64,000 bases of DNA from Halopseudomonas phragmitis (GTDB lineage Bacteria; Pseudomonadota; Gammaproteobacteria; Pseudomonadales; Pseudomonadaceae), in contig NZ_CP020100.1 in the NCBI RefSeq assembly GCF_002056295.1, positions 1,697,501-1,761,500 of the forward strand. The letters are read 5' to 3'. Shown piece by piece: positions 9,459 through 17,048 of the stretch. Made by a program: the position numbers and the translations under genes. The notes below the pieces were generated by a model. That model searched no databases. It saw nothing but the letters and a program-made list of their open reading frames with translations, and was not told the origin of the DNA. Each line of letters opens with the position of its first letter. The first letter of the stretch is position 1.

Positions 9459-10205
9459 TCAGGCCTTCTGTTGTTCGCCAGTGGCTTCGGGCCGCTGGCT
9501 GGTATTCAGTTTGTTCTGGTGCTGGCGGGCCTCGAAGATCATGTGCAGGGTGATCTTGCGGACCTCGGCCTTGCTTTCCTCGATATGACTTTTAAGCAGC
9601 AACTGGGCTTCGTCGGCCCGGCGTTCGAGTACGGTGCGCAGGATCTTGCCGTGCTCGATGTAGGTCGCCTCGATCCGTGGCCGCTGGGTGAAGTCGATCC
9701 GGCGGACGATGCGCAGGCGCTCGGTCAGGTCGTGGTGAATCCGGGCCATTTCGGCGTTGCCGGTGGCCTCCACCAGCTTCTGATGAAAGCGCTCGTCAAG
9801 CGCGCAGACCCGCGGGCCGTCGTCCAGCCGTTCAGCGGGGGCCACCAGCCAGACCTGTTTGAGTTCTTCCAGGTCTGGCCCCGGCTGCATTTCGCACAGG
9901 CGCTTGACCGCCGCCATCTCCAGCACGATGCGTACGTCGTAGAGCTGTTCGTACTGCTCGAAGTCGAACGGTCGAACCTGCCAGCCGCTACGGAACGAGA
10001 CCGCGACAAAGCCCTCACGCTGCAAGCGGGTCAGGGCTTCGCGCACCGGGGTGCGGCTGGCCTGCATCTGCTCGGCGATTTCGTTCTCGCTGAAGCGGTC
10101 GCCCGGCAACAGTTCGAAGTCGAAGATGCTCTGCTTGAGCTGTTGGTAGATCCGCTCGGTCAGGTTCTGCCGGCGTTCGCCGGTGGCTCTTTCCAGTTTC
10201 AGCAC
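9459..10205 (-). CDS. GntR family transcriptional regulator, FCD (FadR) subfamily
   Basis: DNA-binding regulator of 248 aa. The winged helix-turn-helix occupies about residues 10-75 (FSENEIAEQMQASRTPVREAL is the recognition region), followed by an all-helical FCD ligand domain with candidate metal/ligand residues in RIVLEMAAVKRL, DERFHQKLVEATGN and YIEHGKIL. The gene starts 14 bp after the urea carboxylase stop codon, so it is in that operon, and most likely controls it together with urtABCDE. A 30-bp palindrome at the start of the operon is a candidate target. The effector (urea, allophanate or another metabolite) is unknown. Confidence 0.9.
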   Translation of the reverse strand: MLKLERATGERRQNLTERIYQQLKQSIFDFELLPGDRFSENEIAEQMQASRTPVREALTRLQREGFVAVSFRSGWQVRPFDFEQYEQLYDVRIVLEMAAVKRLCEMQPGPDLEELKQVWLVAPAERLDDGPRVCALDERFHQKLVEATGNAEMARIHHDLTERLRIVRRIDFTQRPRIEATYIEHGKILRTVLERRADEAQLLLKSHIEESKAEVRKITLHMIFEARQHQNKLNTSQRPEATGEQQKA

Positions 10206-10219
10206 GCTAATCGTCCGCC

Positions 10220-13200
10220 TCAGTCTTCAAGAACCAGCAACAGGTCGCCGGCGTTGACCGGCCGTCCCGGTTCACAGTGAATGGCCAGCACCTTGGCGCT
10301 GCGGTCGGCGTAGACCGAGAATTCCATCTTCATCGCCTCGACGATCAGCAGCGGCTGATCCGGTTCGACCTGCTGGCCAGGCTCGACCAGCAGTTTCCAG
10401 ATGTTGCCGCTGATGTCGGCGGTGACGGCGTGGCCGTCGACCTCGATCGGGCCGTCCTGAGTGCGGACCTGCAGGGCCGCGTCAACCTGGGCCTGCTCAT
10501 CGGCTTGCCACAAGGCCACCTCTTCGCTGAAGGCGGCCTGCTGACGCTGCTTGAAAGCGGTGATGCTGGCGGCGTTGGCAGCAATAAACTGCTCGTGTTC
10601 GGCCAGATCGAAATAGCTGTCTTCGATGTGGAGGTTCAGCCGGCCTTCACGGAATGCCTCGCGCTGCTCGGTCAGTTCATCTTCGCTGACCGGGTAGTAG
10701 CGCACCTGGTCGAAGAACTTCAGCAACCAGGGCTCGCCGTTGACAAACACCGGGCTCTTGAGGAACTTGTTCCAGATCGGCAGGGTGCGGCCGACCAACT
10801 GGTAACCACCGGGTGAGTCCATGCCGTAGATACACATGTACACGCCACCGATGCCGACGGTGCCTTCGGCGGTGTAGGTCCGCGCCGGGTTGTACTTGGA
10901 GGTCAGCAGGCGATGGCGCGGATCGACCGGCACCGCGCAGGGCGCACCCAGATACACGTCACCGAGGCCGAGCACCATGTAACTGGCGCTGAACAGGATG
11001 TCGCGGACCTGCTCGGCGCTGTCCAGCCCGTTGATCCGGCGCATGAACTCGGTGTTGCTCGGCAGCCAGGGCGCGGTGTCGCGCACCGACTGGCGATAGC
11101 GCGCCACGGCATCGAGGGTCGCCGAGTCCTCGTAGGCCATCGGCAGGTGAATGATCCGGCTCGGCACCCGCATGGCGCTGGCGTCCGGCAGCTGGGTTTC
11201 CAGCACCAGCAGGCGGTCGACCAGGTCGTGCTGGTGAATCAGCCGGCTGTCGTAATTGATCTGCAACGAGCGCACCCCAGGCGACAGCTCGATGATGCCT
11301 TCGATCGGCTGGGCCTTGAGCGCCTCCATCAGCGCATGAACACGCAGGCGCAGGCGCAGGTCGAGTACGTTGGGGCCGTATTCGAGCAGGATGTACTTGT
11401 CGCCGGCCTGACGGTAGGCGACTTCCGGGCGGCTGCCCTGCTCGGGCAGCGCGGCGAGGATGCAGGCCGAGAGATTGTGTTCGGGGCGAACCTCGGGCAG
11501 CGGCGTTACCGCAGGCTGTTCGGCCAGCTCCTCGATGGCCCGGTCCTGGGCCAGTTCCAGGGCCAGGGCGGTATCGAAGCTCAGGCGCTTGAAACGGATA
11601 CGGTCACCCGGTTTGACCTGGCCGACTTTCCACAGCTCGGCCTTGACGATGGTCGCCGGGCAAACAAAGCCGCCGAGGCTGGGGCCGTCCTTGGTCAGGA
11701 TCACCGGCATGTCGCCGGTGAAGTTGATCGAGCCGACCGCATATTCAGTGTCGTGAATGTTCGAGGGGTGCAGCCCGGCTTCGCCGCCGTCGCTGCGGGT
11801 CCAGGTCGGCTTGGGGCCGTTCAGGCGGATGCCCAGGCGGTTGGAGTTGTAGTGCACTTCCCAGGCGGTGGAGAAGAACATCTCGATGGCTTCATCGGTG
11901 AAGAAGTCCGGCGCGCCATGTGGGCCGTACAGTACACCGATTTCCCATTCCTGCGGATACTCGGGGATCAGCCCGGCCGGGGCCGGTGCCGGCTCGAACA
12001 GCGGTGCCGGGGTGGTGCAGGCGGCCAGTGCCGGATTGCTGATCGGCAGCATGTCGGCGGCACGCAGAGTGCGTCCGGCATGGCCGCCGAACTGGCCGAG
12101 GGCGAAGGTCGAGCGGCTGCCCAGATAAACCGGTACATCAATGCCGTTGCGCACGGCCAGATAGCTGCGGCAGCCGGTTTCGGCCTTGCCCATGTCCAGC
12201 ACCTGCCCGGCCTTGACCGTGATCGGGGTCCAGAACGGCAGCGGCTGGCCGTCCAGATGGGCGGCCGAGGCGGCGCCGGTCAGAGCGATTACGGTATCGA
12301 CATGAAAGCGCAGCTTAGGCCCGATCAGGGTGAACTCCAGACCGGCAGCACTGTCGTGATTGCCGACGATGCGGTTGCCCAGGCGGAAGGCATAGTCATC
12401 CATCGGCCCGGAGGGCGGTACGCCAACGCTCCAGTAGCCGGCCCGGCCCGGATAATCCTGCACGCTGCTGTAGGTGCCCGGTTGCAGTACTTCGATCACC
12501 GGTGGCTGGTAGGCGAAGCTGGCCAGACGGTTGGTTGCCACCTCGCCTGCGGCGAAGAACTCGGCATCGATGATCTGGCGCAGATAGTCGAGGTTGCTGG
12601 CGATACCGGCGATGCGGGTGGCATTCAGCGCTTCGCGCATTTTGCCGATGGCATCGGCCCGGTCATGGCCGTGGACGATCAGCTTGGCGATCATCGGGTC
12701 GTAATAGGGCGAGACCTCGGTGCCGGTGGCGACCCAGGTGTCGATCCGGGCGTGCTCGGGGAACTGCACCTCGGTCAGTACACCGGGCGAGGGCTGGAAG
12801 TCGCGCACCGGGTCTTCGGCGTACAGGCGCACTTCGATAGCGGCCCCCTTGGGCTCGATCACCAGCTCATTGAGCGCCGGCGGCTGACCCGCCGCCGTCA
12901 GAGTCATCCACTCGACCAGATCGACGCCGGTGCAGGCTTCGGTGATCGGGTGTTCGACCTGCAGACGGGTGTTCACTTCGAGAAAATAGAAGGCGTCGCG
13001 GGCGGCGTCATAGATGTATTCGACGGTACCGGCGCTGCGGTAGTTGACGGCCTTGCCCAGACTGACCGAGGCCTCCAGCAGTCTTTCGCGGGTGGCGGCG
13101 GGCAGGTGCGGGGCCGGGGTTTCCTCGACCACCTTCTGGTTGCGCCGCTGCAGTGAGCAGTCGCGCTCGCCCAGAGCAATCACGTTGCCCAGGCCATCAC

Positions 13201-13840
13201 CGAAGATCTGGACTTCGACGTGGCGGGCGTTGTCGACAAAGCGCTCAAGAAACACACCGCTGTCGCTGAAAAAGTTCTGGCCCAGGCGCTTGACGCTCTC
13301 GAAGGCATCAATCAGAGCGGCTTCATCATCACAGCGGGTCAGGCCAATGCCACCACCGCCAGCGGTGCTTTTGAGCATGACCGGATAACCCAGTTCGCTG
13401 GCAGCGCTGCAGGCCTGTTCAACCGAGTCGAGCAGACCGGTACCCGGCGTCAGCGGCACACCGGCCTGTTCGGCGATTTCACGTGAGGTGTGCTTGAGGC
13501 CGAACTGGCGGATCTGCTCGGCAGTCGGACCGCAGAAGGCGATGCCGGCTGCTTCGCATTGTTCGGAAAAGCCGGCGTTCTCGGACAGAAAACCATAACC
13601 GGGGATGATCGCCTGGGCACCACACTCAAGGGCCGCAGCGAGAATGCGTTCGGCTTGCAAATAGCTGTCGGCAGCGCTGTGGCCACCCAGGGCGATGGCT
13701 TCGTCGCAGGCGCTGACGTGGGCGCTATTGCGGTCGGCCTCGGAGTAAATGGCAACTGAGGTGATGCCCATGGCTTTGAGAGTGCGGGCGATGCGGACGG
13801 CAATCTCCCCACGGTTGGCGATCAATACTTTGCTGAGCAT
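10220..13840 (-). CDS. uca: Urea carboxylase (biotin- and ATP-dependent)
   Basis: Converts urea, bicarbonate and ATP to allophanate, the first step of urease-independent urea use. The protein is 1206 aa from the ATG at 13838-13840 (MLSKVLIANRGEIAVRIA); two in-frame upstream ATGs exist, at 13850-13852 and further out, with no better ribosome site. Domains in order: biotin carboxylase (about 1-450, glycine-rich TAGGGGIGLTR), the two AHS/KipA-KipI-like carboxyltransferase parts (about 460-1080, with PSGPMDDYAFRLGN and YGMDSPGGYQLVGRT), and a C-terminal biotinyl domain with the lysine motif EAMKME. The Asp in GMDSPGG is what I would expect for urea rather than guanidine specificity, though that is from memory. 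Allophanate hydrolase, normally adjacent, is absent here. Confidence 0.93.
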   Translation of the reverse strand: MLSKVLIANRGEIAVRIARTLKAMGITSVAIYSEADRNSAHVSACDEAIALGGHSAADSYLQAERILAAALECGAQAIIPGYGFLSENAGFSEQCEAAGIAFCGPTAEQIRQFGLKHTSREIAEQAGVPLTPGTGLLDSVEQACSAASELGYPVMLKSTAGGGGIGLTRCDDEAALIDAFESVKRLGQNFFSDSGVFLERFVDNARHVEVQIFGDGLGNVIALGERDCSLQRRNQKVVEETPAPHLPAATRERLLEASVSLGKAVNYRSAGTVEYIYDAARDAFYFLEVNTRLQVEHPITEACTGVDLVEWMTLTAAGQPPALNELVIEPKGAAIEVRLYAEDPVRDFQPSPGVLTEVQFPEHARIDTWVATGTEVSPYYDPMIAKLIVHGHDRADAIGKMREALNATRIAGIASNLDYLRQIIDAEFFAAGEVATNRLASFAYQPPVIEVLQPGTYSSVQDYPGRAGYWSVGVPPSGPMDDYAFRLGNRIVGNHDSAAGLEFTLIGPKLRFHVDTVIALTGAASAAHLDGQPLPFWTPITVKAGQVLDMGKAETGCRSYLAVRNGIDVPVYLGSRSTFALGQFGGHAGRTLRAADMLPISNPALAACTTPAPLFEPAPAPAGLIPEYPQEWEIGVLYGPHGAPDFFTDEAIEMFFSTAWEVHYNSNRLGIRLNGPKPTWTRSDGGEAGLHPSNIHDTEYAVGSINFTGDMPVILTKDGPSLGGFVCPATIVKAELWKVGQVKPGDRIRFKRLSFDTALALELAQDRAIEELAEQPAVTPLPEVRPEHNLSACILAALPEQGSRPEVAYRQAGDKYILLEYGPNVLDLRLRLRVHALMEALKAQPIEGIIELSPGVRSLQINYDSRLIHQHDLVDRLLVLETQLPDASAMRVPSRIIHLPMAYEDSATLDAVARYRQSVRDTAPWLPSNTEFMRRINGLDSAEQVRDILFSASYMVLGLGDVYLGAPCAVPVDPRHRLLTSKYNPARTYTAEGTVGIGGVYMCIYGMDSPGGYQLVGRTLPIWNKFLKSPVFVNGEPWLLKFFDQVRYYPVSEDELTEQREAFREGRLNLHIEDSYFDLAEHEQFIAANAASITAFKQRQQAAFSEEVALWQADEQAQVDAALQVRTQDGPIEVDGHAVTADISGNIWKLLVEPGQQVEPDQPLLIVEAMKMEFSVYADRSAKVLAIHCEPGRPVNAGDLLLVLED

Positions 13841-13990
13841 GGCGTGATCCATCAGGCGGCTATTGGCTGGAGGAAAAGGTCGGGCAGGCCGCATGGAGGG
13901 CGAACGCCGGTATGGGGTGTCGCGCCGTCCCTGGGATCGGGGGCAAACTCCTGGTGGTCGATCGAGTCATGCCGTTGTCCTGCTGTTGTG

Positions 13991-14020
13991 GAATACCGAC
14001 TTGTATGCAAGCTGGTATTC
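13991..14020. promoter_or_regulatory. 30-bp palindrome over the uca transcription start: candidate GntR operator
   Basis: GAATACC (13991-13997) is mirrored by GGTATTC (14014-14020), and the centre is itself a dyad, CTTG-TATG-CAAG (14000-14011). The element directly adjoins the -12 box of the sigma-54 type promoter and covers the predicted start site near 14010. FCD-type GntR proteins often bind short dyads of the TTGTATACAA kind, and such a regulator is encoded in the same operon, so autorepression is plausible. Confidence 0.5.
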
Positions 14021-14036
14021 AGCAGGGAGCGTGCCA
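14021..14036 (-). promoter_or_regulatory. Sigma-54 type promoter of uca
   Basis: On the minus strand this reads TGGCACGCTCCCTGCT: a perfect -24 box (TGGCACG) and a -12 box CTGCT differing from TTGCW in one base, with GG and GC ten bases apart. The predicted start is near 14010, giving a leader of about 170 nt. Sigma-54 control of urea catabolism under nitrogen limitation is well known in proteobacteria. Confidence 0.6.
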
Positions 14037-14135
14037 GTTTTCGATAAATGGTCAGGAAATACGCTTGCGCCCTTTGGAATCAGGGGGTTGGCTTTTGTTA
14101 GTGGGAGATTTCAGGACTGCGCTGAGGGGTGTTAT

Positions 14136-14194
14136 GCACATGGATGTGCACCGTGCGGGGGCGTTGGGGCTCAATGTGGTGCACTGGTATGTGC
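14136..14194. promoter_or_regulatory. Inverted pair of 17-bp sites upstream of uca: candidate enhancer for a sigma-54 activator
   Basis: The motif GCACATNNNNGTGCACC occurs at 14136-14152 on the plus strand and again at 14178-14194 on the minus strand; 13 of 17 bases agree and centres are 42 bp apart, four helical turns. The sites are about 130-180 bp upstream of the predicted uca start, the usual place for NtrC-type activators. The half-sites TGCACC and TGGTGCA match NtrC half-sites, but each full dyad has a 6-bp spacer between GCAC and GTGC where NtrC sites usually have 7. Confidence 0.5.
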
Positions 14195-14211
14195 CCTTGG
14201 TCGGGCTTCTC

Positions 14212-14320
14212 CTGGATTGCTTCAGACCTTTGGTCTTCGCAATGACGTATCGGCGTTGACTCGGTACAAGGTGTTCCAACCGCAGGTCATCGCGAGGGCC
14301 AACGGCCCGTGGCGATCCAG
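14212..14320. repeat. Pair of inverted REP-like elements (CTGGATTGC...GCAATGACG family)
   Basis: The first copy (14212-14247) folds as ATTGC-TTC-AGACC, loop, GGTCT-TC-GCAAT. The second (14286-14320) runs in the opposite direction and folds as ATCGC-GA-GGGCC, loop, GGCCC-GTG-GCGAT. Both end in the same CTGGAT...ATGAC termini. This is the common dispersed intergenic hairpin of many gammaproteobacteria; a third copy is at 18336. They lie between the TonB receptor terminator and the uca control region. Confidence 0.6.
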
Positions 14321-14331
14321 ATCTGGCAAGG

Positions 14332-14362
14332 AAAAAAAAGCCGACCGCAAAGCCCGGTCGGC
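14332..14362 (-). terminator. Rho-independent terminator of the TonB receptor gene
   Basis: An 8-bp stem (14355-14362 with 14340-14347, GCCGACCG type), 7-nt loop, then eight consecutive T on the minus strand. It begins 28 bp past the receptor stop codon. Confidence 0.9.
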
Positions 14363-14390
14363 ACAAACGCCAGGTTGGCGCAAGGAGCAC

Positions 14391-16520
14391 TCAGAAGCGG
14401 AAGGTCACCCCGCCGACCACGGTGCGCGGGGCGCCGGGGCGGATGCCTTCCTGAATGTCGGCGATATACAGCTTGTCGCTCAGGTTGCGGCCTTGCAGCC
14501 ACAGGGTGGTGTCCAGCCTGGTCGGCAGCTGGTAGCTGGCCCTGGCCGACCACAGAGTTCGGCCTGGGACCCGACCGGCGTCGTCCTCGCTGCCGGTTAC
14601 ATCCAGCGCCCGGGTATTCTCGATGTCGGTGTAGAAGGCACCGAAGTGGCTGGTGGTGACACTCAGCTGCCAGCCGGCAGCATGCTCGACCCCCAGGGTC
14701 AGGCTGCCGACCCGGGTCGGTACTTCCGGTACCTGGTTGCCCTTGAGCGGCCCGTTGCTGAAGCGCGCCTTGGTGAAGTTCAGAGCCAGCTCGGCGAACA
14801 GGTTGTAAGGTGAGTTGTAGAAGGCATCGGAGTCGATCCGCGCGCCCAGATCCAGACCATGGACATGCGAGTTGGCGGCGTTGATGAACAGCGCATCACC
14901 GAAGCTGTCGACGCTGTCACGGATCAGAGTGTCCTTGATCCGGTTATAGAAGAAGGCTGCGTCCAGGCTAACCCCGCGCAGGGCGTGGCTGCGTACACCG
15001 ATCTGGCTATTGATGCCGGTTTCCGGCGTCAGTGGGAAGTCATCGGTCCGGGCTGAGGCCGGGGCGTAGCCACGATGGATGCCGGCGTAGATCTCGGTGG
15101 CGTTAAAGCCACTGTACAGCAGGCTGATGCCCGGCAGCCAAAGACTGTTGCTGTCCTTGTCACGACTGCCTTCGTCTGAGCTGCCGGGGCGGAAGTTGGT
15201 CTTCTTGTACTGGTTGTAGGTCTCGTAGCGCAGGCCTGGGGTAATGGCCCAGTCACCCCAGCTCAGGGTGTTCTGGATAAAACCGGATACCGCCTCGGCA
15301 TCGTAGCTAACCAGCCGGCCATCGCGGGTGTAACCATCCACGCCGGCACGGGCATAGACATTGCCGCGGTTGCTTTCCTTTAGATATTCACCGGGGCGGC
15401 CGACTGGGCGGCGGTCGGCGAAGCGGTGCTTCTCATAGCGCAGCCCGGCCTGCAGCCGATGCTCCAGGCCCAGGGCATGGAGATTGCCGATATCGATGCG
15501 GCTGTCGGCACCGAGCGTGTGGTAACGGCGGTCACGGCCTTCCATGACGCCACCCTCACGCGGCGACGTGCCACGAGTCTGGAACCGGGGACGATCCAGC
15601 TCAGTGGCGAACACCTTGCTCGACAGCCGCACGTCATTGCTGAGCTGGAAGTTGTGGGTCAGATCCAGTTTGTAGTAGTCCACCGAGATGTTGTTGAACT
15701 CTCTGGCTTCATCAAGCTGGCGCTTGCTGCGCGGCTTGTTGCGGTACTCGGCCAGAGACAGATTGCTCTCGTCATAGCCCTGGCTGCGTTCACGGAAGTA
15801 GGTGGCCGAGGTCGCCAGTTGGTGGCGTTCGTTGATCTGCCATTGCAACGCAGCGTAGAAATCGTCGAATTCGTGCTCCTCGACATCAAAGGTGCCGTCA
15901 GCCTCTTGGCTGGTGTAGGCGAAGACCATGCCTACCGGACCTTCGGTGCGCCGATGCATGAGGTGAACCTGACGGGTGTCCTGGTTGCCAGCGCCCAGTT
16001 CGACCTTGGTCTGCGGGGTAGCCGTTGGTTTGAGATTGCGGAAGTTGATGATGCCATGGTTGTTCAGCGGCCCATGGACAATCTGGCCGGCCCCCTTGAG
16101 GACCTCAATCTGCTCCAGGCGCTGCATCGGCGGGGTGTAATGGGCGCCAGAGTCCAGATAGGCGCTGTTGTTGATTGGCGTACCGTCTTCAAGCAACAGC
16201 ACCTTACGCGAACGCCGCGGTGGCGCGCCGCGGATGCCGATACCCGAGCGCAGTCCGAGCACATCATCGTCAATGGTCCTTACCCCAGGCACGAAGTCGA
16301 AGGCGTCATGCAGGCTGTAGGGCTTGTAGATATCCAGAGTTTCACGGCTTAGCAGATTGGCAGCCCCGGGCATGCCCTGGATCTCGCTGGGAACCAGGCT
16401 GCGCACGTCCATCGACGGCAGTTGCAGGGGCTGTTCGCTGGTCTGTGCCAGGGCCAGGCCGGGCAAACAGAGCAGGGCGGTGAGCTTTACCGCCCGAGCG
16501 ATCGGAGTCAGAGCAGGCAT
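14391..16520 (-). CDS. TonB-dependent outer-membrane receptor, FecA-like (iron chelate uptake)
   Basis: Outer-membrane beta-barrel that imports a ligand, probably a ferric chelate, using TonB energy. The 709-aa protein has a signal peptide (about 1-25, ending LALA), a plug domain (LLSRETLDIYKPYSLHDAFDF, then RGAPPRRSRKVLLLEDGTPINN and RLEQIEVLKGAGQIVHGPLN) and a long barrel ending in Arg-Phe. The plug resembles the ferric-dicitrate receptor group, but there is no N-terminal signalling domain and no fecIR-type regulator pair beside it. I saw no convincing Fur box upstream. It is transcribed alone and ends in a strong terminator. The real substrate cannot be told. Confidence 0.9.
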   Translation of the reverse strand: MPALTPIARAVKLTALLCLPGLALAQTSEQPLQLPSMDVRSLVPSEIQGMPGAANLLSRETLDIYKPYSLHDAFDFVPGVRTIDDDVLGLRSGIGIRGAPPRRSRKVLLLEDGTPINNSAYLDSGAHYTPPMQRLEQIEVLKGAGQIVHGPLNNHGIINFRNLKPTATPQTKVELGAGNQDTRQVHLMHRRTEGPVGMVFAYTSQEADGTFDVEEHEFDDFYAALQWQINERHQLATSATYFRERSQGYDESNLSLAEYRNKPRSKRQLDEAREFNNISVDYYKLDLTHNFQLSNDVRLSSKVFATELDRPRFQTRGTSPREGGVMEGRDRRYHTLGADSRIDIGNLHALGLEHRLQAGLRYEKHRFADRRPVGRPGEYLKESNRGNVYARAGVDGYTRDGRLVSYDAEAVSGFIQNTLSWGDWAITPGLRYETYNQYKKTNFRPGSSDEGSRDKDSNSLWLPGISLLYSGFNATEIYAGIHRGYAPASARTDDFPLTPETGINSQIGVRSHALRGVSLDAAFFYNRIKDTLIRDSVDSFGDALFINAANSHVHGLDLGARIDSDAFYNSPYNLFAELALNFTKARFSNGPLKGNQVPEVPTRVGSLTLGVEHAAGWQLSVTTSHFGAFYTDIENTRALDVTGSEDDAGRVPGRTLWSARASYQLPTRLDTTLWLQGRNLSDKLYIADIQEGIRPGAPRTVVGGVTFRF

Positions 16521-16539
16521 CGTGTGTTCCTTATTATGG

Positions 16540-16571
16540 ATGTCAGATTAGTCACGTCTGCATGCTGACAT
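16540..16571. promoter_or_regulatory. Inverted repeat upstream of the TonB receptor
   Basis: ATGTCAG (16540-16546) and CTGACAT (16565-16571) form a perfect 7-bp inverted repeat with an 18-bp spacer, 20-51 bp before the receptor start codon. It may be an operator or a leader hairpin; nothing in the sequence tells which regulator would use it. Confidence 0.35.
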
Positions 16572-17048
16572 CCCGGCTGGCCAGGGAATATTGCCCGGGT
16601 GTTGGGCTGGCGGGCTGCTTTGGTCGCTCTACCTGTGGCGATTGGACTGGGAAAATTTCCCGCTGGCCAGTCAGTGCGATACCCGTCTGCGCAGCTATTT
16701 GACCGGCAGCTCTTGACCCCGTGGTCACTTGGTTTTATGGTTCGCCCCGAACGTTGAGGCTGGCACGATCCATACGGCTCAAGTACTGACGACGAGACAG
16801 CAAGACCGGGGTTTTCCGGACTTATTGCTTTCGGCGCACGCCTTGGGAAGTAGGCGAACCAAAGTGGGGATACTGATCAGACGTTCGCACCCCCGGGTTG
16901 TGTGTTGGCTTATGCGTTCAGAGCGCTTCCGTCGGAGAGCGTCTCCTTTCTGGTTCGTCCGGAGGGAGTGCGCTTGTCTGCCCTGCATCTGATCAGTTCA
17001 TGTCCTCACGCGGCCCGATCCGAACTTTGCAACTTTGGAGCCGACGCC
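16572..17048. other. Long divergent intergenic region without a recognisable gene
   Basis: About 480 bp between the receptor leader and speC. Short open frames exist on both strands but none has a ribosome site or a protein-like composition. A sigma-54-like TGGCACG at 16761 lacks a -12 box. The frame of speC stays open upstream to 16902, but the family start is at 17049. Promoters for speC and the receptor must lie here; I could not place them. Confidence 0.5.

Noticed and set aside
10913..13156. Very long open frame on the plus strand opposite the urea carboxylase gene (over 700 codons)
   Set aside because: It mirrors the third-position G+C bias of the real gene, has no ribosome site and no recognisable protein features; a shadow frame.
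13841..14020. A guanidine-I (ykkC) riboswitch in the uca leader, which would mark a guanidine carboxylase
   Set aside because: No conserved ykkC segments were seen, and the enzyme sits with a urea transporter and has Asp in the GMDSPGG motif.
14052..14390. 112-codon minus-strand frame upstream of the urea carboxylase
   Set aside because: It runs through two REP-like elements, the candidate enhancer sites and the receptor terminator, and has no ribosome site.
16521..16720. A Fur box before the TonB receptor
   Set aside because: No stretch approaches the GATAAT repeats of the Fur consensus.
16761..16777. TGGCACGATCC, a sigma-54-like -24 box upstream of speC
   Set aside because: There is no GC at the required distance for a -12 box.
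16902..17048. N-terminal extension of ornithine decarboxylase by 49 codons
   Set aside because: The extension reads like noncoding sequence and the ATG at 17049 has a good ribosome site and the family N-terminus.
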